This document shows positions 50,941 through 59,960 of a stretch of 64,000 nucleotides of DNA, piece by piece. The stretch comes from Ammoniphilus sp. YIM 78166 (GTDB taxonomy: Bacteria; Bacillota; Bacilli; Aneurinibacillales; RAOX-1). The DNA is taken from contig NZ_SDLR01000003.1 in the NCBI RefSeq assembly GCF_004522215.1, forward strand, positions 953,246 to 1,017,245, in the 5' to 3' direction. The first letter of the stretch is position 1. Every line of letters starts with the position of its first letter. Both the position numbers and the translations under genes were made by a program. The notes under the pieces were generated by a model. That model saw only the letters and a list, made by a program, of their open reading frames with translations, did not search any database and had not been told where the DNA came from.

Positions 50941-52365
50941 TTACTTATTTACAATATGAATCGCATGGCCCAATGCAGCCTCTGCGGCTTCCAGCCAAAC
51001 TTCTGATAGGGTCGGATGAGGATGCATCGTAAGTGCAAGATCCTCTACACGAGCTGATAGCTCCAATGCGAGAACCCCTTCTCCGATCATGTTCGATGCA
51101 TCTGCTCCCACAAGATGCAGTCCCAATAGCAAATGCGTATTAGCATCTACGATTACTTCTGCAAAACCTTCTACTTCTGCCGTAGCAAGCGCACGCCCGT
51201 TGGCTCGATAAGGGAATTGACCTCTTTTGACCTCAAATCCTCGCTGTTCCGCTTCTTCCTTTGAAAAGCCTACTCCCGCTATTTGAGGTTCTGTAAAGAT
51301 AACGTAAGGAAGGAAAGGGGAATCGTAGGCGCTAGATAAGCCCGAGATCACCTCTGCAGCCACAATCCCCTGCTTGGAGGCCCGATGAGCGAGGGCAGGA
51401 CCTGGCGTTACATCGCCGATCGCATAAATATGGCTTCGATTGGTCCGACATGTGTCGTCCACTGGAATATACCCTTGTTCGTTTACTTGCACACCGGCTT
51501 GCTCTAGACCTAGTCCTTTTGAATTTGGGGCTCTACCGATGGCTACAAGCACCTTCTCACATTGAAGTGTTTCCTGGCCTGATTGTTTAGAAGAAACATG
51601 TAAAATCGCTCGATCGTTATCTAAGCTAACATTATCAACCTTTGTCGATGTTTTGAGGACCATTCCTAATTTTTTCGCACTCCGAGTGACTTCCCGTACT
51701 AAATCTGCAGATACTTGAGGAAGGATCCGATCTGCCATTTCTAAGATAGTAACTTTGCAGCCAAGCTTGGCAAAGGCCATACCCAATTCCATCCCGATGT
51801 ATCCACCCCCAATAATCGAAAGACTTTCAGGCACCTGTTCCAATTGAAGGATAGAGGTGGAATCCAATATATGAGTATGGTCTATCTTAATAAACGGAGG
51901 TATGAAGGGACGAGATCCTGTTGCTATAATGGCATGCTGAAATTTATAAGTTTCAAAATCTCCTTCGGTCTCTACCCCAATACGATCATCGGATAGAAAT
52001 GTTGCTTTTCCTTTAACAAGGGTTACTCCGTTTTCTTTACAAAGATGTTCGATGCCTTTATTTAATTGAGTCACAATCCCTCTCTTCCATTCCTGCCATT
52101 CTCCCATTAAAAAGGAAAGATTTTCTGTTGTCATGCGAATTCCCATCTTCCCTAGCTGTGGCAGCTTATGAAATTCTCCGGCCGAATGGATTAACGCTTT
52201 GGATGGTATACACCCGCGATTGAGGCAAACGCCGCCTAGCTTATCTTCTTCAATTAATACAACAGATTGTCCTAATTGGCCTAGGCGGATGGCAGCGGCA
52301 TATCCGCCAGGCCCTCCGCCGATGACGACAACATCGGTTTCTACTGCGATCTCTCCCACTACCAT
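50941..52365 (-). CDS. lpdA: Dihydrolipoyl dehydrogenase (E3)
   Basis: A 474-residue flavoprotein. FAD motif VVVIGGGPGGYAAAIRLGQL, redox disulfide GGVCLNRGCIPSK (Cys47 and Cys52), NAD motif SIIGGGYIGMELGMAFAKLG, and the active-site HPHPTLSE near the C-terminus are all present. It reoxidises the lipoyl group of E2, reducing NAD+. Its ATG abuts the stop codon of E2 (TAA-ATG), so translation is coupled. It is the last gene of the four-gene 2-oxoacid dehydrogenase operon. Confidence 0.95.
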   Translation of the reverse strand: MVVGEIAVETDVVVIGGGPGGYAAAIRLGQLGQSVVLIEEDKLGGVCLNRGCIPSKALIHSAGEFHKLPQLGKMGIRMTTENLSFLMGEWQEWKRGIVTQLNKGIEHLCKENGVTLVKGKATFLSDDRIGVETEGDFETYKFQHAIIATGSRPFIPPFIKIDHTHILDSTSILQLEQVPESLSIIGGGYIGMELGMAFAKLGCKVTILEMADRILPQVSADLVREVTRSAKKLGMVLKTSTKVDNVSLDNDRAILHVSSKQSGQETLQCEKVLVAIGRAPNSKGLGLEQAGVQVNEQGYIPVDDTCRTNRSHIYAIGDVTPGPALAHRASKQGIVAAEVISGLSSAYDSPFLPYVIFTEPQIAGVGFSKEEAEQRGFEVKRGQFPYRANGRALATAEVEGFAEVIVDANTHLLLGLHLVGADASNMIGEGVLALELSARVEDLALTMHPHPTLSEVWLEAAEAALGHAIHIVNK

Positions 52366-53595
52366 TTACACCATCTCCATCATCAGTAAATCGGGGTTTT
52401 CAAGTAGTTGCTTGATTCGATTGGTAAATCGTACGGCGGTCACCCCATCGATAAGACGATGGTCAAAAGATAGAGACATATGCATCATCAGACGGATAAC
52501 CCCTTCCCAGTCCCGAACAACCATACGCGGCTCCATTTTATGTAGCCCTAAAATAGCCACTTCCGGATGATTGATAATGGGTGTCGCGTACAAGCCGCCG
52601 ATCGGACCGACGTTACTAATGGTGAAGGTTCCCCCTGTAATTTCCTCTAAACTAAGCTTCCCTTCTCTGGCCCGTGAAGCCTTTTCGCTGATTTCTTGGG
52701 ACAGCTGAAAGATCGTCTTTTTATCCGCATTCTTGATGACGGGTACAATCAAACCGTCTTTTGTGTCAGTTGCGATGCCAATATGATAGTAGTTCTTCAG
52801 CACAATTTCCTGGGTACTATCATCAATGGAAGCATTTAGCGTCTTGAATTCTTTTAACGCCACGACGAGCGCTTTAATGAAGAAAGGTAAGAAGGTCAGC
52901 TTTACCCCACGTTCATCAGCGGCAGCCTTCCACTTATCTCTTAGACCTTTAAGTGCATCCATTTCTAACTCGTCAACATGGGTGACATGAGGGATGATAG
53001 AAACGGACTTCACCAGGTGCTCCGCAATTTTCTTGCGTACGCCTTTTAGAGGAATGCGTTCTTCTTGTGCATTCTCCTGAATCCCGAATGCTTTCGGAGC
53101 TAATGGCATCGCTTCCTTTGGGAGTTGTTCTTTTTTCGGAGCTTGCTCTTTGGCTAGAAATGCTCGTAAATCCTCTTCCGTTACCCGACCCGCAGTTCCA
53201 GTCCCCAGCACCTTCTCAATATCAATTTTCCATTCACGAGCAAGTTTTCTAATATAGGGAGAAGCGAGCGCTCGATCGAACAAGCCTTTTTGAATGGGTG
53301 CTGCTACTTTAGTCTGCGGCGGATCAGCGATTGCCGTGGCAGCTGCTACCTCTATGGCTGAACCATCGTCTATGACAACCAAGGTTTGGCCCACGTGGGC
53401 CGTTTCACCTTCAGCAAACAAGAGCCTTTTGATTACCCCGCTTACCGGGGAAGTTAATTCTGCATTCACTTTATCTGTTTGAACCTCAACTATTGGCTGG
53501 TCTTGTTTAACCTGATCCCCTTCTTTTACGAGCCATTTAGAGATTTCCCCTTCATGCATACCTTCACCGACATCGGGCAGCTTAAATTCTAGCAT
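52366..53595 (-). CDS. pdhC: 2-oxoacid dehydrogenase E2 (dihydrolipoyl acyltransferase)
   Basis: A 409-residue acyltransferase. One lipoyl domain (about 2-76) has the modified lysine in VQTDKVNAE (Lys42). A linker leads to the peripheral-subunit-binding domain (about 110-147, SPYIRKLAREWKIDIEKVLG). The catalytic domain has THVDELEMDALKGLRDKWK and the active-site SFDHRLIDG. A single lipoyl domain is usual for Bacillales. Whether the acyl group is acetyl or branched-chain cannot be fixed from E2 alone. Confidence 0.93.
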   Translation of the reverse strand: MLEFKLPDVGEGMHEGEISKWLVKEGDQVKQDQPIVEVQTDKVNAELTSPVSGVIKRLLFAEGETAHVGQTLVVIDDGSAIEVAAATAIADPPQTKVAAPIQKGLFDRALASPYIRKLAREWKIDIEKVLGTGTAGRVTEEDLRAFLAKEQAPKKEQLPKEAMPLAPKAFGIQENAQEERIPLKGVRKKIAEHLVKSVSIIPHVTHVDELEMDALKGLRDKWKAAADERGVKLTFLPFFIKALVVALKEFKTLNASIDDSTQEIVLKNYYHIGIATDTKDGLIVPVIKNADKKTIFQLSQEISEKASRAREGKLSLEEITGGTFTISNVGPIGGLYATPIINHPEVAILGLHKMEPRMVVRDWEGVIRLMMHMSLSFDHRLIDGVTAVRFTNRIKQLLENPDLLMMEMV

Positions 53596-53629
53596 TTCGA
53601 TTGATTCTCCTTCCTCTAACTAAACCATT

Positions 53630-54613
53630 CTAATAAACAATCGTTTCTTCTATGCCGTGTTTTACTCTAGCTTCTGTCGGCATATAGTCGTCTTCGATGG
53701 AAAATTGAGGAACCGGAACATCGAACCCTGTTACTCGCTTGATTGGAGATTTCAGATACATCAGTGCCTCATCATTGATTAAGGAAATGATTTCAGAAGC
53801 CACCCCTAGAGTCTTATGGGCTTCTTGAACGACCAGTGCTCTTCCAGTTTTCTTTACGGACGAAATAATCATTTCCCGATCGAGTGGATAGAGGGAGCGC
53901 AAATCGATGACTTCACACTTCCAGCCTTTTTCACGATCTATTTGCTTTGCTGCATTTAGCGCCACTCGTACCATCGCTCCCCATGCGAAAATGGATAGAT
54001 CGTACCCTTCCTGCAGAACCTTCGCTTTGCCAATAGGAATACGGTACATCTCTTCTGGCACGTCTTCTTTAAAGGCGCGGTAAAGCTTCGTCGGCTCCAG
54101 GAACATGACAGGATCCGGATCTTCAATTGCAGAGATCAGTAGCCCCTTCGCATCGTAAGGTGTGCTTGGTACAACCACTTTCAGTCCGGGAACATGGGTA
54201 AAAAAGGTCTCAACACTTTCCGAGTGTAGCTCTGGGCCGCGGATTCCGGCTCCAAAAGGGGTGCGAATAACCATGGGAACATGATATTGGCCCCTTGTTC
54301 GATATCTCATTCTAGCGGCGTGAGAGACGATTTGCTCAAATCCCGGATAAATGAAAGCTAAAAATTGAACTTCTGCAACAGGAATCATACCGTTCAGTCC
54401 CAACCCAATAGCTGAACCCATTATGCCGGCTTCTGCAAGTGGAGTGTCCACGACACGTTCTTTTCCGTATTTCTCGATTAGTCCTTCTGTCGCCCGAAAT
54501 ACGCCACCATTTATGCCAATGTCTTCCCCAAGCAGCATCACTCTTGGGTCATCTGCCAGCTTCTGGTCCATGGCTTCCGTTATGGCTTGAATCATCGTTA
54601 TTTTGCGGCTCAT
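53630..54613 (-). CDS. pdhB: 2-oxoacid dehydrogenase E1 beta
   Basis: A 327-residue thiamine-diphosphate enzyme subunit. It has MIQAITEAMDQKLADDPRVM, LGEDIGINGGVFRATEGL, DTPLAEAGIMGSAIGLGLNG and the loop GAGIRGPELHSESVETFF, then VVPSTPYDAKGLLISAIEDP, closely as in B. subtilis PdhB. It forms the alpha2-beta2 E1 component with the upstream gene, whose stop overlaps its start by four bases (ATGA). Confidence 0.93.
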   Translation of the reverse strand: MSRKITMIQAITEAMDQKLADDPRVMLLGEDIGINGGVFRATEGLIEKYGKERVVDTPLAEAGIMGSAIGLGLNGMIPVAEVQFLAFIYPGFEQIVSHAARMRYRTRGQYHVPMVIRTPFGAGIRGPELHSESVETFFTHVPGLKVVVPSTPYDAKGLLISAIEDPDPVMFLEPTKLYRAFKEDVPEEMYRIPIGKAKVLQEGYDLSIFAWGAMVRVALNAAKQIDREKGWKCEVIDLRSLYPLDREMIISSVKKTGRALVVQEAHKTLGVASEIISLINDEALMYLKSPIKRVTGFDVPVPQFSIEDDYMPTEARVKHGIEETIVY

Positions 54614-55680
54614 GCACGGTCTCCCCCTTTATCCGTAAATCGCTTGAGCTCTTGTTCTTGCTCCTGAATCATCCATGGCGATTCAGCAAAAACATGCTTG
54701 AACATATCTTCCGGTTTGGACTTCGGATACTCTTCTGCTTCCTGAACCGCTTGATCAATTTTTACATCCGCTTGCTTGAGCAAGTGTTCCTCTTTTTCCT
54801 GGTTCCATAGGTTTCTTTTCTCTAGGTAAATTCGGAGGCGCGTAATGGGGTCACGTTCATTGCGCCATTCTTGAGATAATTTTTCTTGATCTCGATATTT
54901 CTTTGGGTCATCAGCCGTCGTGTGCGCCCCATAACGGAAGGTCATGGCTTCAATGAGGGTTGGCCCCTCTCCTGCGTGGGCTCTCTCTATAGCTTCTTTC
55001 ATGGTCAGCCAGACAGCAAAAATATCATTACCGTCTACGCGGACTCCTTTAATATCATAAGCGAGTGCTCGTTGAGCGATGGTTGCCGAAGAGGATTGGA
55101 GTTCAAATGGAACGCTAATAGCAAATCCATTGTTCTGACAGAAAAAGATGGTAGGAGTTTTATAGACCCCAGCAAAATTTAAGGCCTCATGAAAGTCGCC
55201 TTCAGAAGTCGCCCCATCCCCCAAATAAGCGAGGCTTACCTTTTTCTCTCCTTTTAGCTTGCTCGCCCAAGCCGTTCCGACGGCATGAACCATCTGTGTC
55301 GCAATGGGTACGCAGGGAGGCATAATATTTTTCCCCTCAGGACTAATTGACCCCTCCATATGCCCCATCCAATAAAGAAACACCCGCATCAGTGACTGTC
55401 CATGTGTAATGCTTGCTGCATGATCCCGGTAAGTAGGGAATAACCAATCACCAGCTGTCAATGCCATGGCACTGCCGACCTGGGAAGCTTCTTGACCTTC
55501 AAACGGTGCATAGGTTCCCATTCGTCCCTGTCTTTGCAGAATTACAGATTTGCGATCGAAGGCTCGAACAAACACCATATTCTCATACATCTTTACCATT
55601 GTAGCTGGGTCCATCTTCTCTTCGATCTTCTTTACATTAAGCTCTCCTTGCGGTGTCAAAACCTGATATACATCCGTCAT
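54610..55680 (-). CDS. pdhA: 2-oxoacid dehydrogenase E1 alpha
   Basis: A 356-residue thiamine-diphosphate subunit. The TPP motif runs from GDGATSEGDFHEALNFAGVY to FFCQNNGFAIS. The phosphorylation-loop region holds RYGAHTTADDPKKY. The N-terminal VFVRAFDRKSVILQRQGRMG and APFEGQEASQVGSAMAL fit pyruvate dehydrogenases, though a branched-chain enzyme is possible. The ATG at 55680 has GGGGGGAA just upstream. A longer frame reaches 55764, and an ATG at 55755 also has AAAGGTGATG before it, so an extended form cannot be excluded. Confidence 0.92.
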   Translation of the reverse strand: MTDVYQVLTPQGELNVKKIEEKMDPATMVKMYENMVFVRAFDRKSVILQRQGRMGTYAPFEGQEASQVGSAMALTAGDWLFPTYRDHAASITHGQSLMRVFLYWMGHMEGSISPEGKNIMPPCVPIATQMVHAVGTAWASKLKGEKKVSLAYLGDGATSEGDFHEALNFAGVYKTPTIFFCQNNGFAISVPFELQSSSATIAQRALAYDIKGVRVDGNDIFAVWLTMKEAIERAHAGEGPTLIEAMTFRYGAHTTADDPKKYRDQEKLSQEWRNERDPITRLRIYLEKRNLWNQEKEEHLLKQADVKIDQAVQEAEEYPKSKPEDMFKHVFAESPWMIQEQEQELKRFTDKGGDRA

Positions 55681-55782
55681 CACGTTTCCCCCCGTCGAAG
55701 ATGTGATCGTTTTCATTTGGGAAATTTGTTCAGCTAGGCCGTTGATCGTTACCATCCACATCACCTTTCCATATGCTTTCGT

Positions 55783-56571
55783 TTATCCCAGCAGGACTCG
55801 GTCACTGGCCACACCTTTGAAACGCTCAAATTCCTTTAATAGGGATTCGATCGTAAGATTAGCCTTTTCTTTTTCCGAAACATCCAGTATGATCTGTCCC
55901 TTATCCATCATGATCAGACGATTCCCTAAATCAATGGCCTGCTTCATATTATGAGTAACCATAAGAGTAGTTAACTTCGATTTTTCTACAATGCTCTTGG
56001 TCAGCTGGGTAATCAGCTCAGCTCGAGCTGGATCTAGCGCGGCTGTATGTTCATCCAGCAATAATACTTTAGGCTGGGTAAAGGTTGCCATCAAGAGACT
56101 TAAAGCTTGCCGTTCACCTCCTGAGAGGAGGCCAACCTTTGCGGTCAGACGATCTTCGAGACCAAGCCCGAGAGATTTTAAGTATTCATAGAACATTTCC
56201 TTGCGCTTACTGTTGACTCCAATGCTAAGGGTTCGTTTCTTATTGCGGGAATAAGCCATGGCTAGGTTTTCTTCGATGGTCATGGTTGGTGCGGTGCCGG
56301 CCATCGGATCCTGAAACACGCGGCCAATCATCGGTGCCCGCCTGTGCTCAAGAAGATCATTAACGATTTTGCCATCAATCTCCACCGTACCCGTGTCGGG
56401 TGTCAGCACGCCGGAAATCATATTCATCATGGTAGATTTACCTGCTCCGTTACTTCCAATAATGGTAACGAAGTCGCCAGGGTTGAGTGTGAGGTTGATC
56501 TGGTCTAAGGCGATTTTTTCATCGATCGTTCCTTCATTAAATATCTTATGGATCTGTTTAAGTTTCAGCAT
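55783..56571 (-). CDS. ABC transporter ATP-binding protein (TrpXYZ type)
   Basis: A 262-residue ABC ATPase. Walker A is IIGSNGAGKSTMMN, the signature is LLSGGERQALSLLMA, Walker B is KVLLLDEHTAALDP, and the switch His is in MVTHNMKQAIDLG. It overlaps the permease gene by 14 bp. The ATG at 56571 follows GAGGTGATAACC. The three-gene set (this, a branched-chain-type permease, an ABC_sub_bind lipoprotein) is the TrpXYZ layout used for tryptophan or tyrosine uptake in Firmicutes. Confidence 0.9.
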   Translation of the reverse strand: MLKLKQIHKIFNEGTIDEKIALDQINLTLNPGDFVTIIGSNGAGKSTMMNMISGVLTPDTGTVEIDGKIVNDLLEHRRAPMIGRVFQDPMAGTAPTMTIEENLAMAYSRNKKRTLSIGVNSKRKEMFYEYLKSLGLGLEDRLTAKVGLLSGGERQALSLLMATFTQPKVLLLDEHTAALDPARAELITQLTKSIVEKSKLTTLMVTHNMKQAIDLGNRLIMMDKGQIILDVSEKEKANLTIESLLKEFERFKGVASDRVLLG

Positions 56572-57493
56572 GGTTATCACCTCTTACAATCACGTTGGAA
56601 GCTTGTTGTTTTTTTAAAGCCTTTTTTCTTTTTTCCTTCCAGCTGTCGATAATCTTTGGTGCGATTAAGGCCGCAATAACGATTAATGCAGTCATAAGCT
56701 TCATGTCTGAAGGGTTGAGTCCCACGCGGAGTGCTAGCGCTACTATAATTCGATAGATGATGGCTCCACCGATGACTGCAAGGGTAGCCCTGCGGATATT
56801 TTTATTTCCGAAGATCGCTTCCCCGATAATGACAGAAGCCAAACCGATAACGATCATCCCTATCCCCATAGAAACATCGGAGAAACCTTGGTACTGGGCC
56901 ATCAGAGCACCTGACATTGCAACCAAGCCGTTTGAGAGAGCTAACCCTGTCACTTTGGTATTATCCGTATTCGCAGAGAAGCTGCGGATCATCTTTTCGT
57001 TATCACCTGTAGCTCGAATCGATAAGCCAATTTCCGTATCTAAGAACCAGTCGATGACTCCTTTTACGATAAGAATTAAGATTGCCATCGTGATAATGAT
57101 GGTAAATGGGTTGGAAAAAATCGAAGTCACTTGGCTGAATAGTGTTTCTTCTCCTAGTAAACCGATATTGGCTTTTCCCATTATACGGAGGTTAATCGAA
57201 TAGAGTGCAATCATCGACAAGATTCCGGAAAGCAGCGGATTAATCTTTCCTTTAGTATGTAGTAGACCTGTTACCATCCCTGCTAGACATCCCGCTATAA
57301 CTGCAGAAAGGGTGGCAAGTAGCGGGTGATAACCCGCTACGATCATGGCTGCTGCCACGGCGCCCCCAGTGGTAAAGCTACCATCTACAGTCAAGTCGGG
57401 AAAGCTCAGGATTCTAAAGGTCAAGTAAACCCCCAGTGCCATCAGCGCAAAAATAATTCCAGATTCGAAAGAACCCATCAATGCTGTTGTCAT
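56558..57493 (-). CDS. ABC transporter permease (TrpXYZ type)
   Basis: A 311-residue permease of the LivH-like family with about eight to nine helices. FALMALGVYLTFRILSFPDL, DLTVDGSFTTGGAVAAAMIV and GLSIRATGDNEKMIRSFSAN (the coupling loop) identify it. The N-terminal FPDLTVDGSF is shared with the TrpY-type subgroup. GGGAAGTGAAGG precedes the ATG. It lies between the binding protein and the ATPase. Confidence 0.9.
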   Translation of the reverse strand: MTTALMGSFESGIIFALMALGVYLTFRILSFPDLTVDGSFTTGGAVAAAMIVAGYHPLLATLSAVIAGCLAGMVTGLLHTKGKINPLLSGILSMIALYSINLRIMGKANIGLLGEETLFSQVTSIFSNPFTIIITMAILILIVKGVIDWFLDTEIGLSIRATGDNEKMIRSFSANTDNTKVTGLALSNGLVAMSGALMAQYQGFSDVSMGIGMIVIGLASVIIGEAIFGNKNIRRATLAVIGGAIIYRIIVALALRVGLNPSDMKLMTALIVIAALIAPKIIDSWKEKRKKALKKQQASNVIVRGDNHAET

Positions 57494-57514
57494 GCCTTCA
57501 CTTCCCTTCTTGTT

Positions 57515-58561
57515 TTACTCTCCAACCATAACGGCTTTGCTTGTCATCGCGTCAGTCAAGGATACCCCTTGTGCCTCTGCTGCCTTTTTGTTGATAACGA
57601 GATTCAGCTCCTCAGGGAATCCTACTGGGATATCTCCTGGCTTTTTGTTGCCGTTTAGCACTTCAATCGCCATCTTGGCTGTGGTGTATCCTAAGTCATA
57701 GTATTCAAAGCCAAATCCGGCAAATCCGCCGCGCTTTACGGAATCCTTCTCTCCCACAAACATCGGGATCTTGTTTTGGTTGGCGACTTGTGTGATAGAT
57801 TCAAGGGCAGAAACGGCTGTATTGTCTTTCGGTACATAAATAACATCCACACGTCCAACGAGGGATTCCACAGCCTGCTTGACTTCAGAGCTGTTGGTAG
57901 CCGTTGCTTCTACAGGAGCCAATCCTAGCTTTGCCATTTCGTCTTTCGCTTTGTTCACGTTGACAACGGAGTTTTGTTCGCCAGAGTTATAAATTAAGCC
58001 CACGTTCTTCGCATCAGGGAAGAATTCTTTAATCGTTTTAATCGTATTTGCAATGGCTTCAGGGTGAGTATCGGATGTTCCGGTAACATTTTTGCCTGGA
58101 TTCTCTAGGGTATCTACTAATTTAGCGCCTAGAGGATCCGTAATGGCTGTAAAGAGGACAGGAATGTCAGAAGTAGCCTTTACCGCGGCTTGGGCGCTTG
58201 GAGTGGCAATCGCAAGAATCAAATCCACCTTATCGGCTGCAAACTTCTGAGCGATGGTCATGTTATTGTTCATATCCCCTTGGGCAATTTGAACATCGAC
58301 CTTCAGGTTGTCACCTTCGATAAATCCTCCGTCTTTAAGCCCGGCTAGAAAACCTTCTCTAGCTGCGTCCAAGGAAGGGTGTTCAACAATCTGGGAAATG
58401 CCGATCCTTACCGTCTTCTTCTCGGCATTTCCCGCTGCTGGGGCAGCTGTTGATTCACTAGGCTTCGATGGCTCAGCCGGCTGGGTTGTGCTCGGCGAAC
58501 CACCACATGCTGTCAATAACATCATGAAACTACATACGATTGGTACAAAGATTTTTTTCAA
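57515..58561 (-). CDS. ABC transporter substrate-binding lipoprotein (TrpX type)
   Basis: A 348-residue lipoprotein. The signal peptide ends in LLTACGG, with the lipid-modified Cys19, then a Ser/Pro/Ala linker. The ABC_sub_bind domain (DUF534 fold) shows VRIGISQIVEHPSLDAAREG, ADKVDLILAIATPSAQAAVK, and DIPVLFTAITDPLGAKLVDT. TrpX-type proteins bind aromatic amino acids. No T-box or other leader element was found in the 220 bp upstream. Its place beside tyrosine-degradation genes favours tyrosine or phenylalanine as ligand; this is inference. Confidence 0.9.
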   Translation of the reverse strand: MKKIFVPIVCSFMMLLTACGGSPSTTQPAEPSKPSESTAAPAAGNAEKKTVRIGISQIVEHPSLDAAREGFLAGLKDGGFIEGDNLKVDVQIAQGDMNNNMTIAQKFAADKVDLILAIATPSAQAAVKATSDIPVLFTAITDPLGAKLVDTLENPGKNVTGTSDTHPEAIANTIKTIKEFFPDAKNVGLIYNSGEQNSVVNVNKAKDEMAKLGLAPVEATATNSSEVKQAVESLVGRVDVIYVPKDNTAVSALESITQVANQNKIPMFVGEKDSVKRGGFAGFGFEYYDLGYTTAKMAIEVLNGNKKPGDIPVGFPEELNLVINKKAAEAQGVSLTDAMTSKAVMVGE

Positions 58562-58751
58562 TTTACTGGCCCCCTTTAGCGTAGTGGTGTATGCGCTTCC
58601 AAAACCTTTCTATAAAAAGAAGGCTATGAAATGCCATCCGTATATCACATCTTATATGTATGACGTTATTATTACGGACTATATTTTTTAGTATATTTAT
58701 ATTTTAGAAAAGGTCAAGAGAATAATTTATTATTAAATTTTTTTGAATTTT

Positions 58752-58780
58752 TAGAGTGTCCCCAAGGCGAGGACACTCTA
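58752..58780. other. Hairpin after hmgA
   Basis: TAGAGTGTCC and GGACACTCTA form a perfect 10-bp stem 5 bp past the hmgA stop. The minus strand continues with A, not T, so it is not a canonical terminator for hmgA. It may protect the 3-prime end of the message. Confidence 0.6.
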
Positions 58781-58784
58781 GCCC

Positions 58785-59945
58785 TTATTTACTTTCCAGC
58801 CAACTATACATATAGCCAGCATCCTCCATTTTCTGTGCGTTCTTCACAACCTTGAGCGGACGGAACGTATCAATCATAACAGCCAATTCTAACGTTTCTT
58901 TTTTACCGATGCTTGCTTCTATTTTCCCTGGGTGAGGCCCATGTGGAATACCTAATGGATGCAAAGTGATCGAGGCTTCTTCAACCCCCTTCCTGCTCAT
59001 AAAGTTTCCTTTTACATAGTAAAGTACTTCATCACTATCTACATTGCTGTGGTAGTAGGGAGCTGGAATGGCGTCTGGATGGTAGTCATAAAGTCTAGGC
59101 ACGAAAGAGCAGATCACAAAGTTGTTGCCTTCGAAGGTCTGGTGAATCGGCGGGGGCATATGGATTCTTCCTGTTATGGGCTCGAAGTCCTCTACATTAA
59201 AAATCCACGGATACAAGTAACCGTCCCAACCGATGACATCTAATGGGTGGTGGTCCATGATATGACGATGCAGAAAACCTCTGGATTTCGTACGGACCTC
59301 AAATGCGCCCAACTCTTGATAAGCCACTAACTCCTCGGGGACGCGAATATCTCTTTCACAAAACGGACTATGCTCAAGCAATTGGCCATGAGCATTTCGA
59401 TAGCGTTTTGGTGTACTAATCCAACTGGTTGTCTCGATGACTAAAAATCTGGATTCTCCTTCATCCGGCAGATAACGATGAATGGTTCCGATCGGCATCA
59501 CGATGTAGTCTCCAGGCCGATACGTAAGGGTACCAAACATCGTCTCCACCTTGCCTGTTCCTTTATGGACAAACAATAATTCATCTCCATCGCCATTCCG
59601 ATAGAAAGTATCCATCCCTTTTGTGGGGTTAACCACCCCAATGAGCAAGTCCTCATTGCCAAGAAGATATTCTCGGCCGCTTACTGCATCGCTTTCTTCT
59701 TGATGCATAGCCGTGCGAAAATGACGGTGAGTCAGTGCCCCCTGCTCCTCATACTCCGGAGTATAAGACCCAATTAGCTCCACCTTAGATACGGAGGTCG
59801 GCATGTAATGATGGTATAGAATCGATTGAATGCCTGAAAAACCTTTGGTACCCATGACTTGCTCACGATACAAGGTGCCGTCTTCTTTTGAAAATTTAAC
59901 ATGTCTCTTTCGGGGAAGCTTCCCCATTTGTCTGTAAAAAGGCAT
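58785..59945 (-). CDS. hmgA: Homogentisate 1,2-dioxygenase
   Basis: A 386-residue cupin-fold iron enzyme that opens the homogentisate ring to maleylacetoacetate. FVHKGTGKVETMFGTLTYRP and GDYIVMPIGTIHRYLPDEGE form the first cupin part. The iron site is in SDEVLYYVKGNF and HPLGIPHGPHPGKIEASIG. The short form (about 390 residues) is typical of Bacillales and actinobacteria, against about 430-440 in proteobacteria. It starts 15 bp after the fumarylacetoacetase-family gene and ends the pathway operon. Confidence 0.92.
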   Translation of the reverse strand: MPFYRQMGKLPRKRHVKFSKEDGTLYREQVMGTKGFSGIQSILYHHYMPTSVSKVELIGSYTPEYEEQGALTHRHFRTAMHQEESDAVSGREYLLGNEDLLIGVVNPTKGMDTFYRNGDGDELLFVHKGTGKVETMFGTLTYRPGDYIVMPIGTIHRYLPDEGESRFLVIETTSWISTPKRYRNAHGQLLEHSPFCERDIRVPEELVAYQELGAFEVRTKSRGFLHRHIMDHHPLDVIGWDGYLYPWIFNVEDFEPITGRIHMPPPIHQTFEGNNFVICSFVPRLYDYHPDAIPAPYYHSNVDSDEVLYYVKGNFMSRKGVEEASITLHPLGIPHGPHPGKIEASIGKKETLELAVMIDTFRPLKVVKNAQKMEDAGYMYSWLESK

Positions 59946-59960
59946 CTTACGTCCCCCTTC

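Noticed and set aside
58562..58751. T-box leader before the TrpX-type binding protein gene
   Set aside because: No T-box sequence, specifier stem or antiterminator/terminator pair could be identified in this AT-rich stretch.
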